From the NCBI GenBank assembly GCA_029251165.1, contig JAQXDW010000007.1, forward strand, positions 62,001 through 126,000: DNA of 64,000 nt. Reading direction: 5' to 3'. Numbering within the stretch: the stretch's first letter is position 1; each line of letters starts with the position of its first letter. The translations under genes and the position numbers were made by a program. The stretch comes from Myxococcota bacterium (GTDB lineage Bacteria; Myxococcota_A; UBA796). The notes under the pieces are model-generated. The model saw only the letters and a list, made by a program, of their open reading frames with translations. It was not told the origin of the DNA and made no database searches. Below are positions 33,605-42,608 of this stretch, piece by piece.

Positions 33605-35509
33605 ATGACTCCCGAAGAATTTGCTGCTCATCCCCGAGTCGCGGCAGCAGTGCTCTCCCCTGATGGGGCCTGGATTGCCGCTGCGGTGCAGCGCCAGGAT
33701 GCGGCGGGAGGAAGATATGTCTCCGACCTCTGGCGGGTGCCCGTCGACGGCAGCGCACCGGTCCAGCTGACCGACGGCGACACCAACGACCGCGCCCCGT
33801 GCTTTCGCGCCGATGGTGCCCTCGGCTACCTCTCCGATGCCCAGCCCGAGTGTGCCGACGGAGACCACACGCACACCCAGGTCTGGCTGCTCCATGACGG
33901 CACTCCGAGCCGCCTGACCGATGAGCCCCTCGGCGTCTCCCGGTTCGCCCTCGACGGCGATGCGCTGGTCCTCACCGTCCCGGTTCTTCCTGGCATCCCA
34001 CACGCAGAACAGCGCGCACACGCCGAGGACCAGAAGAAAAACGGCCCCTCCATCCTTCGCTACAGCACGATGCCGGTGAGGCACTGGGACCACTGGCGTC
34101 AGCCAACGCGGGCACACCTCGTCGTGATCGATGCGGCAGGGCGGCGGGATCTTGCGCCGGATGTCGACGGCGAATTTCACGAGTCACAGTGGCACGTCGC
34201 GTCTGGCAAGGTCGTGATCACCGCTGTGGAGATCGGCACCGACCGGCTCGACGACACCGCGCTGTGGGTCTTCGACCTCGCAACAGGCACACGCACCGTG
34301 ATTCCAGCCCGCCCCGGGATCAACCTTGTGTCTCCACGCCTCTCTCCCGACGGCACCCGGATCGCCGCCGCGCGCTCTGCACGCCTCCCCGGAGCCCACG
34401 GTCCGGTCCGGCTGTGTACCTACACCCTCGATGGCCACGAGACGGTGCTCGCAGAGGACTGGGACCGCTGGCCCACCCCGGTCGCCTGGCGCGGCGCAGA
34501 GATCATCGCCGCAGTCCGCGACCAGGGCACCACGAGCCTGTACGCCGTCAGCGCCGCCGGACACACCCCCGTCAGCCTCGGACACAGCCACGACGGCGTC
34601 TCGGTCACCTGCGGCACCATCGTCGGACTCCAGCACCACCTCCTCAGCCCGCCCGCGCCGTTCCTCCTCGCCGCCGATGGTGTCCTCCAGCTGCTCCCCC
34701 TGCAGCCGCCTCCAGCGCTGGATGTGGTCGTCGAGTCTCATGTGGTCACGAGCACCGACGGCGCCGCCATCCAGGGCTTCATCGTCCGCCCCAGGCAGGC
34801 TGACGGGCCGCTTCCGGGGCTGCTGTGGGTCCACGGCGGGCCGGTGAGTCACTGGGCAGACTGGTGGCACTGGCGCTGGAACGCCGCGATCTTCGCCGCT
34901 GCCGGCTACGTCGTCGCCCTCCCCAATCCCCGAGGCTCCACGGGCTTTGGTCAGGACTTCGTCGAGGGCATCTGGGGCAACGCGTGGGGCGGGCAGTGCG
35001 TGGCGGACGTGCTGGCCTATACCGACGCCCTCTCCGAGCGTGAGGACGTCGACAGCACGCGAATCGGAGCCATGGGGGCCAGCTTCGGTGGCTACATGAT
35101 GAACTGGCTGGGCGGGACGACCGACCGCTTCTCCTGCATTGTCTGCCACGCCGGGATCTACGACTTCCGCTCGTTCTACGGCGTGACCGACTACCCCGCA
35201 TACTGGGGGCATCAGTTTGGCTGCGATCCCTACTCCGACCCCGAGGGACACCACCGCTACTCCCCGGTCCGCAACCTCCCGCAGTGGGTCACCCCGACCC
35301 TCATCATCCACGGCGAGAAGGACTACCGCTGCCCGATCGATCAGGCGCTGGGGCTGTTTGAGGGACTCCAGCGCCACGGCGTGCCCGCCGAGCTGGTCGT
35401 GTTTCCCGATGAAGGCCACTGGATCATGAAGCCACGCAACGTGGTCGCCTGGCACGCGGTCTGCCTGGAGTACCTGGCGCATCAGCTCGCGCCAGCATCC
35501 CCGGCCTGA
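33605..35509 (+). CDS. S9-family (prolyl-oligopeptidase-type) serine peptidase
   Basis: 634 residues, cytoplasmic (no signal peptide). Residues 1 to about 370 form the N-terminal propeller (LSPDGAWIAAAV; VSPRLSPDGTRIAAARS); the catalytic alpha/beta-hydrolase domain follows with GLLWVHGGPVSHW, GASFGGYM (Ser493), HGEKDYRCP (acid) and DEGHWI (histidine), plus the family's NPRGSTGFG. These enzymes cleave short peptides. It is divergent from the radical SAM/SPASM gene across 33 bases, which leaves open a role in processing the modified peptide, but it may simply be housekeeping. Confidence 0.93.
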   Translation: MTPEEFAAHPRVAAAVLSPDGAWIAAAVQRQDAAGGRYVSDLWRVPVDGSAPVQLTDGDTNDRAPCFRADGALGYLSDAQPECADGDHTHTQVWLLHDGTPSRLTDEPLGVSRFALDGDALVLTVPVLPGIPHAEQRAHAEDQKKNGPSILRYSTMPVRHWDHWRQPTRAHLVVIDAAGRRDLAPDVDGEFHESQWHVASGKVVITAVEIGTDRLDDTALWVFDLATGTRTVIPARPGINLVSPRLSPDGTRIAAARSARLPGAHGPVRLCTYTLDGHETVLAEDWDRWPTPVAWRGAEIIAAVRDQGTTSLYAVSAAGHTPVSLGHSHDGVSVTCGTIVGLQHHLLSPPAPFLLAADGVLQLLPLQPPPALDVVVESHVVTSTDGAAIQGFIVRPRQADGPLPGLLWVHGGPVSHWADWWHWRWNAAIFAAAGYVVALPNPRGSTGFGQDFVEGIWGNAWGGQCVADVLAYTDALSEREDVDSTRIGAMGASFGGYMMNWLGGTTDRFSCIVCHAGIYDFRSFYGVTDYPAYWGHQFGCDPYSDPEGHHRYSPVRNLPQWVTPTLIIHGEKDYRCPIDQALGLFEGLQRHGVPAELVVFPDEGHWIMKPRNVVAWHAVCLEYLAHQLAPASPA

Positions 35510-35762
35510 CGACTGCACCGATGAGGCACGCCAGCCGCAGGATCCCCGGAGCCCGCCCCGGGACGTTGGCGACCACCCGGGCTCAGCAGACCGCCGCCAG
35601 AGCCTCACTGAAAACCCTGCGAGCGCCGGTCCAGCCGCCCCGTGGTGATGCTGGCGAAGAGCACCCGCGCTCAGAGCACGTGGTGCACGCTGAGGGCATG
35701 TCCAGGTGGTGACTTTGGCATCGGCAATGACGGGTTAGCGGTTGGCTCAAACAGCGAGATCA

Positions 35763-38700
35763 ATGATGCCCAACCGCCTTGTCAATGAGACCAGCCCCTA
35801 CCTCCTCCAGCATGCCCACAACCCGGTGGACTGGTTTCCATGGGGGGCAGAGGCCCTGGAGAAAGCCAAGGCAGAAGACCGACCGATCCTCTTGAGCATC
35901 GGCTACTCCGCCTGCCACTGGTGCCACGTCATGGAGCGAGAGAGCTTCGAGAGCGAGGCGGTGGCGGCGGTGATGAACACCCACTTCATCAACATCAAGG
36001 TCGACCGCGAGGAGCGCCCAGACCTCGACGAGCTGTACATGAAGGCGGTCCAGGCCTTCTCCGGCGGGCACGGCGGCTGGCCGATGACCGTCTTCCTCAC
36101 TCCCGAAGGCCACCCCTTCTTCGGCGGGACGTACTTCCCGCCCGCCCCACGAGGCGGGATCCCGTCGTTTGGGCAGGTGCTCCAGCATGTCCACCAGCTC
36201 TACCACCGCGACCGGCCACGGGTCACCGAGATCACCGGTGAGCTGCTGACGTATCTGTCCGACGCAGTGCGCATGCCCACGCCGGCTCCAGAGCTGTCCG
36301 ATCGCTGGCTGGAGGCCATCGCGGCAGCGGCGGACCGGGACTTCGACAGCAAGAACGGCGGCTTCGGTGATGCCCCCAAGTTCCCCGCCTATGGCACCCT
36401 CGCCGGGCTCCTCGCCCGCACCAACGATCGCTCCGCCCTCAAGATGGCCACCGCCACCCTCTCCGCGATGGCGCAGGGCGGCCTGTACGATCTGCTCGCT
36501 GGCGGCTTCGCCCGGTACTCCGTCGACGATGCCTGGCGCGTTCCCCACTTCGAGAAGATGCTCTACGACAACGGGCAGCTCGTCCCGCTGTACCTCACCG
36601 CCTTCCAGCGCACCGGCCAGGCACACTACGCCCGCATTGCAGCCGAGACCCTGGACTACGTCCTCCGAGAGATGACGCTCGACAGCGGCGGCTTTGCGGC
36701 AAGTCAGGACGCGGACTCCGAGGGCGTCGAGGGGAAGTTCTACGCCTGGACCCCCGCCCAGATCCGAGAGGCCGTGGGCATCGTCGATGGCCTGCGGGTC
36801 TCGATGCTGCTGGAGGTCACGGACGACGGGACCTTCGAGCACGGAACCTCTGTCCTGAGACTCTCCACGCCGCTGGAGGAGCTGGAGGCGGCAGATCGCG
36901 CGCTGCTGATCCGCTGCCTGCCGCTGCTCAAGCAGGCCCGAGACCGTCGGGTGGCCCCCGGACGTGACGACAAGATCATCTGCGCCTGGAACGCGATGAT
37001 GATCGGCGCAATGGCCCGAGGGGCGTTCGTCCTCGATGCTCCGAAGTATGCAGAGGCTGCCGGACGGGCCGCCGACTGCCTGCTGGCCCGCCTGCGTCCC
37101 GACGGACGCCTCCTCCGCACCGACGGCGCAACCCGTCTGCTGGCCTATGCCGACGACTATGCACTGCTCATCGACGCGCTCATCAATCTGTATGAGGCCA
37201 CCTTCGAGCGTCGCTGGCTGACCGAGGCGCTGGCGCTGTCGGACCAGCTGATCGCGCTGTTCTGGGACACCGACGAGGGCGGCTTCTTCTACACCGGCTC
37301 AGATGCCGAGACCCTGGTCGCCCGCAGCAAGCACCTCATCGGCGGCGCGGAGCCTGCGGCCAATGAGGTCGCGGCACTGGCGTTCTGTCGGCTGGAGGCC
37401 CTCTGCGGCCGCACCGATCTCGGCGAGAAGGCCGATCACATCATCCGCGCCTACCAGCTCCTCCTCGACCGCGCCCCCCGTGCACTCTCGGCCTCCGCTC
37501 TCGCTGGTGCCTGGCGCAGCGGAAAGGGACAGGAGGTCGCCATCGTCGGCGCCGCCGATGACCCCACGGTCGCGGCGTTCCTGGCGGTGCTGCGTTCGTC
37601 TCCGCACCCGTTCCGGGTCGTCGCCTGCCTCTCTCCAGAAGACCTCGCCGCTGGCATCCCCGCAGAGCTGCCCTGGCTGGAGGGCCGCAGCGCGCTGGAC
37701 GGCAAGGCCACCGCGTACCTCTGCGAGCACTTCACCTGCCTCGCGCCGACCACCGATCCAGAGGTCCTCCGACAGCAGCTCACCGCCGCGAAGCCGACGA
37801 AGCATGTCGGCCCTGCTCGGGTACACGCCCCAGCACTTCCCGACGATCCGGCGGCCTGGATCGGCACACCGGTCTCGCTGGAGGCCCTCAAGGGCAGCGT
37901 GGTGGTGCTCGACTTCTGGACCCACTGCTGCATCAATTGCCAGCACATCCTCCCAGAGCTGGCCGCTGTCGAGGCGGAGTTCTCCGGGAAGCCTGTGGCG
38001 GTCATCGGGGTCCACTCTGCAAAGTTCCCCGCAGAGGAAGCCCGAGAGAGCGTCGAGGCTGCGGTCGCCCGCCACGACATCCGTCACCCCGTCGTGCTCG
38101 ATCCGAGCCACGCGCTGTGGAGCGAGTATGCCGTCCGGGCCTGGCCGACCGTGATGGTGCTCGACACCACCGGGCGCATCGCCTGGCAGCGCTCCGGAGA
38201 GGTCGACCGGCACACCCTCTCGGCGACCATCGCCCGGCTGCTGGAGGAAGGCAAAGAGGACGGCACCGTCGGTGAGCCGAGCTGGTCAGCCGCGGCGCCC
38301 ACGACGCCCGATCTCACCGCGCTGTCGTACCCAGAGAAGCTCATGGTCTGGCCGGGGCCGCTGGTTCAGGCCGCTCGAAAGGTCGATCCATTCGGCCTCC
38401 ACAGCCGGCTGTACCTCGCCGATACCGGAAATCACCGGGTGATCGAGCTGCGCCTCACCCGCCGTCAGGGCGCCTGGCCTCGGGCGAAGGTCCTGAGAAT
38501 CTTCGGCACTGGCACCCCAGGCCTCACCGACGGTCCTGCGAAGTCCGCGCAGTTCCACAGCCCCCGTGGGCTCGCCCGGACCCAGAACACCCTGTGGGTC
38601 GCGGACACCGAGAACCACGCCGTGCGCGCCATCGATCTCGACTCCGGGGCCGTGCGCACCGTGGTCGGAAACGGCGAGCGCGGTGAGGGCAGCAGCACCA

Positions 38701-39329
38701 CGCCCGCCCCGCTGACCGACACCACCCTGCGCTCGCCGTGGGATCTGGAGGCCATCGTCAACGGCGACGGGGAGCCAGTCATCTTCATCGCCATGGCTGG
38801 TGCCCACCAGATCTGGCTGCTGTTCCCCTCTCGCAACCACATCGGTCCGTTCGTGGGCTCGGGCGTCGAGGAGCACATCGACGGCGCCCCCCAGGAGGCC
38901 GCCCTCGCTCAGCCCAGCGGCATGACCCTCGCCGGAGACTATCTCTTCTTCGTCGACAGCGAGACCAGCAGCGTGCGGGCCTACCGGATGGACGAGCGCA
39001 CCCTCGGAACCCTCGTCGGCAAGGGGCTGTTCGACTTCGGCGATGTCGACGGCCAGGGCCCCACGGTCCGCCTCCAGCACCCCCTCGGGATCACCATCGG
39101 CGAGTCCGAGCTCTACATCGCCGACACCTACAACAACAAGATCAAGACGCTCCAGCTCAGCAACGGCACCACCACGACCCTCGCTGGCGGGGATCCCGCC
39201 GAGCTGAGCCAGCCGGCCGGACTGGACCGAGCCGGAGACTTCCTGATCGTCGCCGACACGAACAACAATCGACTCCGCGCAGTGCACCGCCAGACCGGAG
39301 TGATGCGGGACATTCCCATCGTCTGGTAG
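35763..39329 (+). CDS. Fusion of YyaL/DUF255 protein with NHLRC2-like thioredoxin-NHL protein
   Basis: 1188 residues. Residues 1 to about 640 match the YyaL/spermatogenesis-associated-20 family: start [21 protein letters not shown], thioredoxin-like CHWCH (51-55), then a six-hairpin barrel ([30 protein letters not shown]). Residues about 690-840 are a TlpA-like thioredoxin domain with CINC (723-726) after LDFWTHC. The remainder to the C-terminus is an NHL propeller ([51 protein letters not shown]). The thioredoxin-NHL pair is the NHLRC2 layout. No signal peptide, so probably cytoplasmic. ATG at 35763 or 35766. A 22-bp tandem repeat spans the stop codon. Confidence 0.92.
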   Translation: MMPNRLVNETSPYLLQHAHNPVDWFPWGAEALEKAKAEDRPILLSIGYSACHWCHVMERESFESEAVAAVMNTHFINIKVDREERPDLDELYMKAVQAFSGGHGGWPMTVFLTPEGHPFFGGTYFPPAPRGGIPSFGQVLQHVHQLYHRDRPRVTEITGELLTYLSDAVRMPTPAPELSDRWLEAIAAAADRDFDSKNGGFGDAPKFPAYGTLAGLLARTNDRSALKMATATLSAMAQGGLYDLLAGGFARYSVDDAWRVPHFEKMLYDNGQLVPLYLTAFQRTGQAHYARIAAETLDYVLREMTLDSGGFAASQDADSEGVEGKFYAWTPAQIREAVGIVDGLRVSMLLEVTDDGTFEHGTSVLRLSTPLEELEAADRALLIRCLPLLKQARDRRVAPGRDDKIICAWNAMMIGAMARGAFVLDAPKYAEAAGRAADCLLARLRPDGRLLRTDGATRLLAYADDYALLIDALINLYEATFERRWLTEALALSDQLIALFWDTDEGGFFYTGSDAETLVARSKHLIGGAEPAANEVAALAFCRLEALCGRTDLGEKADHIIRAYQLLLDRAPRALSASALAGAWRSGKGQEVAIVGAADDPTVAAFLAVLRSSPHPFRVVACLSPEDLAAGIPAELPWLEGRSALDGKATAYLCEHFTCLAPTTDPEVLRQQLTAAKPTKHVGPARVHAPALPDDPAAWIGTPVSLEALKGSVVVLDFWTHCCINCQHILPELAAVEAEFSGKPVAVIGVHSAKFPAEEARESVEAAVARHDIRHPVVLDPSHALWSEYAVRAWPTVMVLDTTGRIAWQRSGEVDRHTLSATIARLLEEGKEDGTVGEPSWSAAAPTTPDLTALSYPEKLMVWPGPLVQAARKVDPFGLHSRLYLADTGNHRVIELRLTRRQGAWPRAKVLRIFGTGTPGLTDGPAKSAQFHSPRGLARTQNTLWVADTENHAVRAIDLDSGAVRTVVGNGERGEGSSTTPAPLTDTTLRSPWDLEAIVNGDGEPVIFIAMAGAHQIWLLFPSRNHIGPFVGSGVEEHIDGAPQEAALAQPSGMTLAGDYLFFVDSETSSVRAYRMDERTLGTLVGKGLFDFGDVDGQGPTVRLQHPLGITIGESELYIADTYNNKIKTLQLSNGTTTTLAGGDPAELSQPAGLDRAGDFLIVADTNNNRLRAVHRQTGVMRDIPIVW

Positions 39330-39358
39330 GCATGTGCCCATCGTCTGGTAGGCATGTG
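39315..39358 (+). repeat. 22-bp exact tandem repeat across the stop codon of the YyaL-NHL gene
   Basis: The unit begins cccatcgtctggtaggcatg and is repeated perfectly (39315-39336 and 39337-39358). The first copy contains the TAG stop, so the second copy is untranslated. This looks like a recent small duplication. Confidence 0.95.
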
Positions 39359-39370
39359 GCAGCGGCCGGC

Positions 39371-39393
39371 ACCGCTGGAGCGTAGCGAGCGGT
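39371..39393. terminator. Weak hairpin after the YyaL-NHL gene
   Basis: Six-base arms accgct and agcggt flank an 11-base loop about 40 bases after the stop. There is no T-run, so intrinsic termination is doubtful. Confidence 0.25.
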
Positions 39394-39488
39394 CACGCGG
39401 CGCTGTCGATTCACCACCGCTCGGTTAGCTCACCTCTCACGGCAACGTCGCCGCCGCTCCATTCCCCCATCAACACCCCGAGACTCGG

Positions 39489-40079
39489 ATGCCCTCAACG
39501 GACAACAGCTCAACAGAAAGACGCGACCCTCGTGCGGTTGCGGTGGTCCTGGTGGCCGTGGTCGGCGTGCTCGCGCTGCTGTTCCCGAAGCCAGACCGCG
39601 CTCCAGCCGCGCAGATCGACCCGATGGTTGCACCGAACGGCTACACCCTGCACTCGCTGGCTGACGCCGACGTGAGCACCTGCCTGATGGGCTCCGAGCG
39701 CAAGGCGTCCTGCAAGCTCCTGGGCATCTCCGAGGAGGAGTCGGTCAGCCTCACGCTGAATTGGGCCACGCCGATGGGCGAGGAGCACGAGGCCGGCACT
39801 CCCGTCGAGGTGGTCGGAGCGAGGCTGCTGCTCATTGAGAACCACCACGACGACTACCAAGGCCCCCTGCTTCTGGAGGGGACGATCGAGGGGGCTCGGA
39901 TCGACCCCCGGACCTTCCGCTTCCCCGCCGAGGGCACCTCCGCAGAGCTCGACGCCCTGCTCTCCAAGCAGCTCTCCGCAGGGCCGCTGACCCTCTCGAT
40001 CAGCCCGACCGCCGCGACCCCCTCCAGCATCGACGAGTTCACTCCGTCTCTGGAGCTCTCCTGGCGGATCCCGGAGTAG
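39489..40079 (+). CDS. Membrane-anchored protein of unknown function
   Basis: 196 residues: a hydrophilic N-terminus, one transmembrane helix (about 18-33, VAVVLVAVVGVLALLF), then an extracytoplasmic domain with two Cys (CLMGSERKASC) and beta-type segments (VEVVGARLLLIENH; PLLLEGTIEGARIDP). No family recognised. It is convergent with the lipoprotein gene, three bases between stops. Confidence 0.68.
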   Translation: MPSTDNSSTERRDPRAVAVVLVAVVGVLALLFPKPDRAPAAQIDPMVAPNGYTLHSLADADVSTCLMGSERKASCKLLGISEEESVSLTLNWATPMGEEHEAGTPVEVVGARLLLIENHHDDYQGPLLLEGTIEGARIDPRTFRFPAEGTSAELDALLSKQLSAGPLTLSISPTAATPSSIDEFTPSLELSWRIPE

Positions 40080-40082
40080 CGA

Positions 40083-40751
40083 TCAGCCGGCGTGGCGGCG
40101 CATCTTCGTCACGAACCTCGTGCCGCAGTAGTACGCCATGTCGGAGAACGCGCCGTTGATCTGCTCATCGGTCATCTCCTCGAGCTCGCGGATGTTGTTG
40201 ACCACGCCGAGGATCATCTCGCCGGCTTCCGGATCGCCGGCGCCGACCTCACAGGTCAGGGTCTTCTTGTAGACCCGCTCGCCGTTGGCCCGGTACATTC
40301 GCGCTCGCACGGTGTAGGTGAACTCCCCCGGCGCGCCGATGTAGGGCACATACAGGCCATAGGAGAGGACCTCCAGCTGGAGCGTGGCGTCGGTGTCCGT
40401 GGTGGTGGCGTAGGCAAACGGCGGCCCGCCGCCGAGGGTGTTGCCGAGCCCCTCGCTCATCGCGCTGTTGACACCCTCGATGTCGACGGCGCTGTAGATT
40501 CGGGCGGTCTGATCAATGGCCTTGACCTCCTGAGAGACGTTGACGGCGACCGCTGCGATGTCCATCAGCAGGTTCGCGGTCGGGTTGCCCGTCTCCGGCG
40601 TGCTCCAGATCTTTCCAAGCTCTACATAGGGACCACCGGTTGTGATGACCTGGACGTTGATGTCATCGATGGTGGGAACCGCCTTCTTGAACCGCGCATG
40701 GCAGCCCCCGATCATGGCCGCAGAAAGAGAGAGGAGGATGAGGTGACGCAA
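40083..40751 (-). CDS. Lipoprotein of unknown function
   Basis: 222 residues. The TTG at 40751 is chosen because AGGAG lies six bases upstream and a lipoprotein signal follows at once (RHLILLSLSAAMIGGC). The mature part has alternating strand and helix segments (INVQVITTGGPYVELGKIW; ATLQLEVLSYGLYVPYIG; AGEMILGVVNNIRELEEM) and resembles exported proteins of the LpoB/DUF-type assembly helpers only in general character. No firm assignment. Confidence 0.72.
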   Translation of the reverse strand: MRHLILLSLSAAMIGGCHARFKKAVPTIDDINVQVITTGGPYVELGKIWSTPETGNPTANLLMDIAAVAVNVSQEVKAIDQTARIYSAVDIEGVNSAMSEGLGNTLGGGPPFAYATTTDTDATLQLEVLSYGLYVPYIGAPGEFTYTVRARMYRANGERVYKKTLTCEVGAGDPEAGEMILGVVNNIRELEEMTDEQINGAFSDMAYYCGTRFVTKMRRHAG

Positions 40752-40819
40752 TGAGTGCTCCTGAGGTGTGCCCGCTGAGACGAAAGCGCTTGCATAGTAT
40801 TCGAGACAACTGAAGACAA

Positions 40820-42217
40820 ATGAAGACAACAACTGCGTGGCTTCTTCACCGCTGTGTAGCCGCCATCCTCCTCATCGCCTGGGCCTCGCTGTCGGTCCAG
40901 ATCGAGCTGCTCGCAGGCCCGGCGGGACTGGCCCCGGCAGCCGAGCTGATCACCACCCTCGCCGAGAACGATGTCGGCTTCTGGGCCGCCCCGACGCATC
41001 TGTGGTGGAGCACCTCTGACGGGGTCCTGGTCGCCGGAACGTGGCTCGGAATGGCGCTGGCCCTCGCCGCGCTCTTCGGCCTCGCCCCGCGCCGATGCTT
41101 CGCGCTCTCTGCGCCGCTCTACCTCAGCTACATCGTCGCTGCGCAGACCTTCCTCAGCTTCCAGTGGGACAGCCTGCTCGTCGAGATGACCCTCATCGCT
41201 GCGCTCCTGCCGGACCGGGGCGGGAGCCACCCGGCGCTGTGGATGCAGCGGCTGCTGCTGCTCAAGGTGATGCTGGAGTCTGGGATCGCCAAGTGGCAGT
41301 CTCACCTCGGCGACTGGCAGGACGGCTCGGCGATGGTCCACTACTACCAGACCGCTCCGCTGCCCGCTCCAGGCGGCTGGTACTTCCACCATCTTCCCGC
41401 AAGCTGGCATGCACTCGCGGGCTGGTGGACCCTGTTCTTCGAGCTGGCGGTGCCGCTCCTGCTGCTCCTCGGTCCCGTCCCCCGGCGGCTGGCTGCGGTG
41501 ATCTTCGGCGTGTTCCTGGTGCTCAATCAGGCGACCGCCAGCTACGGATTCTTCGTCCTTCAGGTCGCTGCACTGCTCGTGGTCTGCCTGGAGGATGACG
41601 ACATACAGCGGGCTTACCGCGCGCTGCGCCAGCGCATCCCCAGGCTTCCCCGAGCCGCCCCGCTGCATGCTCCGCCGCTGACGGGACTGGGCTGGTGGAT
41701 CCCGGCAGGTGCGATGGCCGCCTGGGTGACCCTCTCCACCCTCAGCGGCCTGGAGCGGTTCGCCGATGTCTCACTCGCGCCTGGGCTGACCAGCGCAGCC
41801 CGTCCCCTTCGAGTTGCCAACACCTATCACCTGTTCGGCCACATCACGACCGAGCGCATCGAGCCCGAATTTCAGACCCTCACCGAAGGCACCTGGAGCC
41901 CACAGCACCTCCGCTACAAGCCCGGCCCGCTCGATCGAAGGCCATCCTTTGTGGCCCCGCATCAGCCCCGAGTCGACTTCCGGCTGTGGTTCTACGGCCT
42001 CTCCTACGCACGCGGAACTCCAGGCTATGTCCAGACCCTCGTGACCAGACTGTGCACGGATCCCGGTGCTGTGCGCGCGCTGTTTGCCACCCCCCTGCCC
42101 CCCACACCAGAAGCCGTCCGCATCGTGTTCTGGCGCTACACCTACACCGCACCAGGAGACGCAGACTGGTGGCAGCGCGAGCAAGTGGACATGACCAGAG
42201 CCGCGCGCTGCCGGTAG
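40820..42217 (+). CDS. Lipase-maturation-factor-like membrane protein
   Basis: 465 residues with six or more helices in the first 320 residues. The signatures FLSFQWDSLLVEM, LESGIAKWQSHLGDWQDG and YYQTAPLP are those of the lipase maturation factor family (LMF1/2 in animals, with bacterial relatives). The C-terminal part is extracytoplasmic. Animal LMF1 helps lipases fold; the bacterial function is not established. It begins a rightward group with GtrA- and YfhO-like genes, suggesting an envelope glycan or lipid role. Confidence 0.85.
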   Translation: MKTTTAWLLHRCVAAILLIAWASLSVQIELLAGPAGLAPAAELITTLAENDVGFWAAPTHLWWSTSDGVLVAGTWLGMALALAALFGLAPRRCFALSAPLYLSYIVAAQTFLSFQWDSLLVEMTLIAALLPDRGGSHPALWMQRLLLLKVMLESGIAKWQSHLGDWQDGSAMVHYYQTAPLPAPGGWYFHHLPASWHALAGWWTLFFELAVPLLLLLGPVPRRLAAVIFGVFLVLNQATASYGFFVLQVAALLVVCLEDDDIQRAYRALRQRIPRLPRAAPLHAPPLTGLGWWIPAGAMAAWVTLSTLSGLERFADVSLAPGLTSAARPLRVANTYHLFGHITTERIEPEFQTLTEGTWSPQHLRYKPGPLDRRPSFVAPHQPRVDFRLWFYGLSYARGTPGYVQTLVTRLCTDPGAVRALFATPLPPTPEAVRIVFWRYTYTAPGDADWWQREQVDMTRAARCR

Positions 42218-42218
42218 A

Positions 42219-42608
42219 GTGCTCAGCGTGCTGACCTCGCTCCCCCGCCCTGCTCGCTACATCCTGGTCGGCGGCACGGCGTTCCTCCTCAACCTCGGGC
42301 TCTTCTTGCTGCTGGTCGACCTGCTCGCGCTGGACGTCCGGATCGCAGAGGTCATCAGCCGTGGACTCGGCGGGGTCGTGACCTTTTTTGGCCACAAGCA
42401 CATCACCTTCACCGGAGAGCAGCGCCTACCGGTCGCGATGCAGGGACTGGGCTACCTGATGCTGAACCTGGTGAACCTCGCCATCTCGCCGTGGGTGGTC
42501 TACGGCAGCGTGGCGCTGCTGGGCAACCTGGTGGTCAGCAAGATCGCCGCCGAGGTGATCATGACGCTGGAGTCCTACCTCCTCACCGGGCTGCTGTTCC
42601 GTGCGTGA
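42219..42608 (+). CDS. GtrA-like membrane protein
   Basis: 129 residues with four helices: RYILVGGTAFLLNLGLFLLL, then GGVVTFFGHKHITF (the GtrA-type FxxxxxxTF element), LMLNLVNLAISPWVVYG and a last helix. GtrA proteins are thought to move undecaprenyl-phosphate-linked sugars across the membrane. The GTG start is one base after the previous stop, and the 3' end overlaps the next gene by eight bases. It could serve the GtrB/DPM-type transferase at 44610. Confidence 0.85.
   Translation: MLSVLTSLPRPARYILVGGTAFLLNLGLFLLLVDLLALDVRIAEVISRGLGGVVTFFGHKHITFTGEQRLPVAMQGLGYLMLNLVNLAISPWVVYGSVALLGNLVVSKIAAEVIMTLESYLLTGLLFRA

Noticed and set aside
33605..35509. S9 peptidase as a proven part of the radical SAM peptide system
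   Set aside because: Only the divergent position supports it; this family is common as a housekeeping peptidase.
39371..39393. Strong intrinsic terminator after the YyaL-NHL gene
   Set aside because: The hairpin has only six-base arms and no T-run, so it is listed only as a weak candidate.
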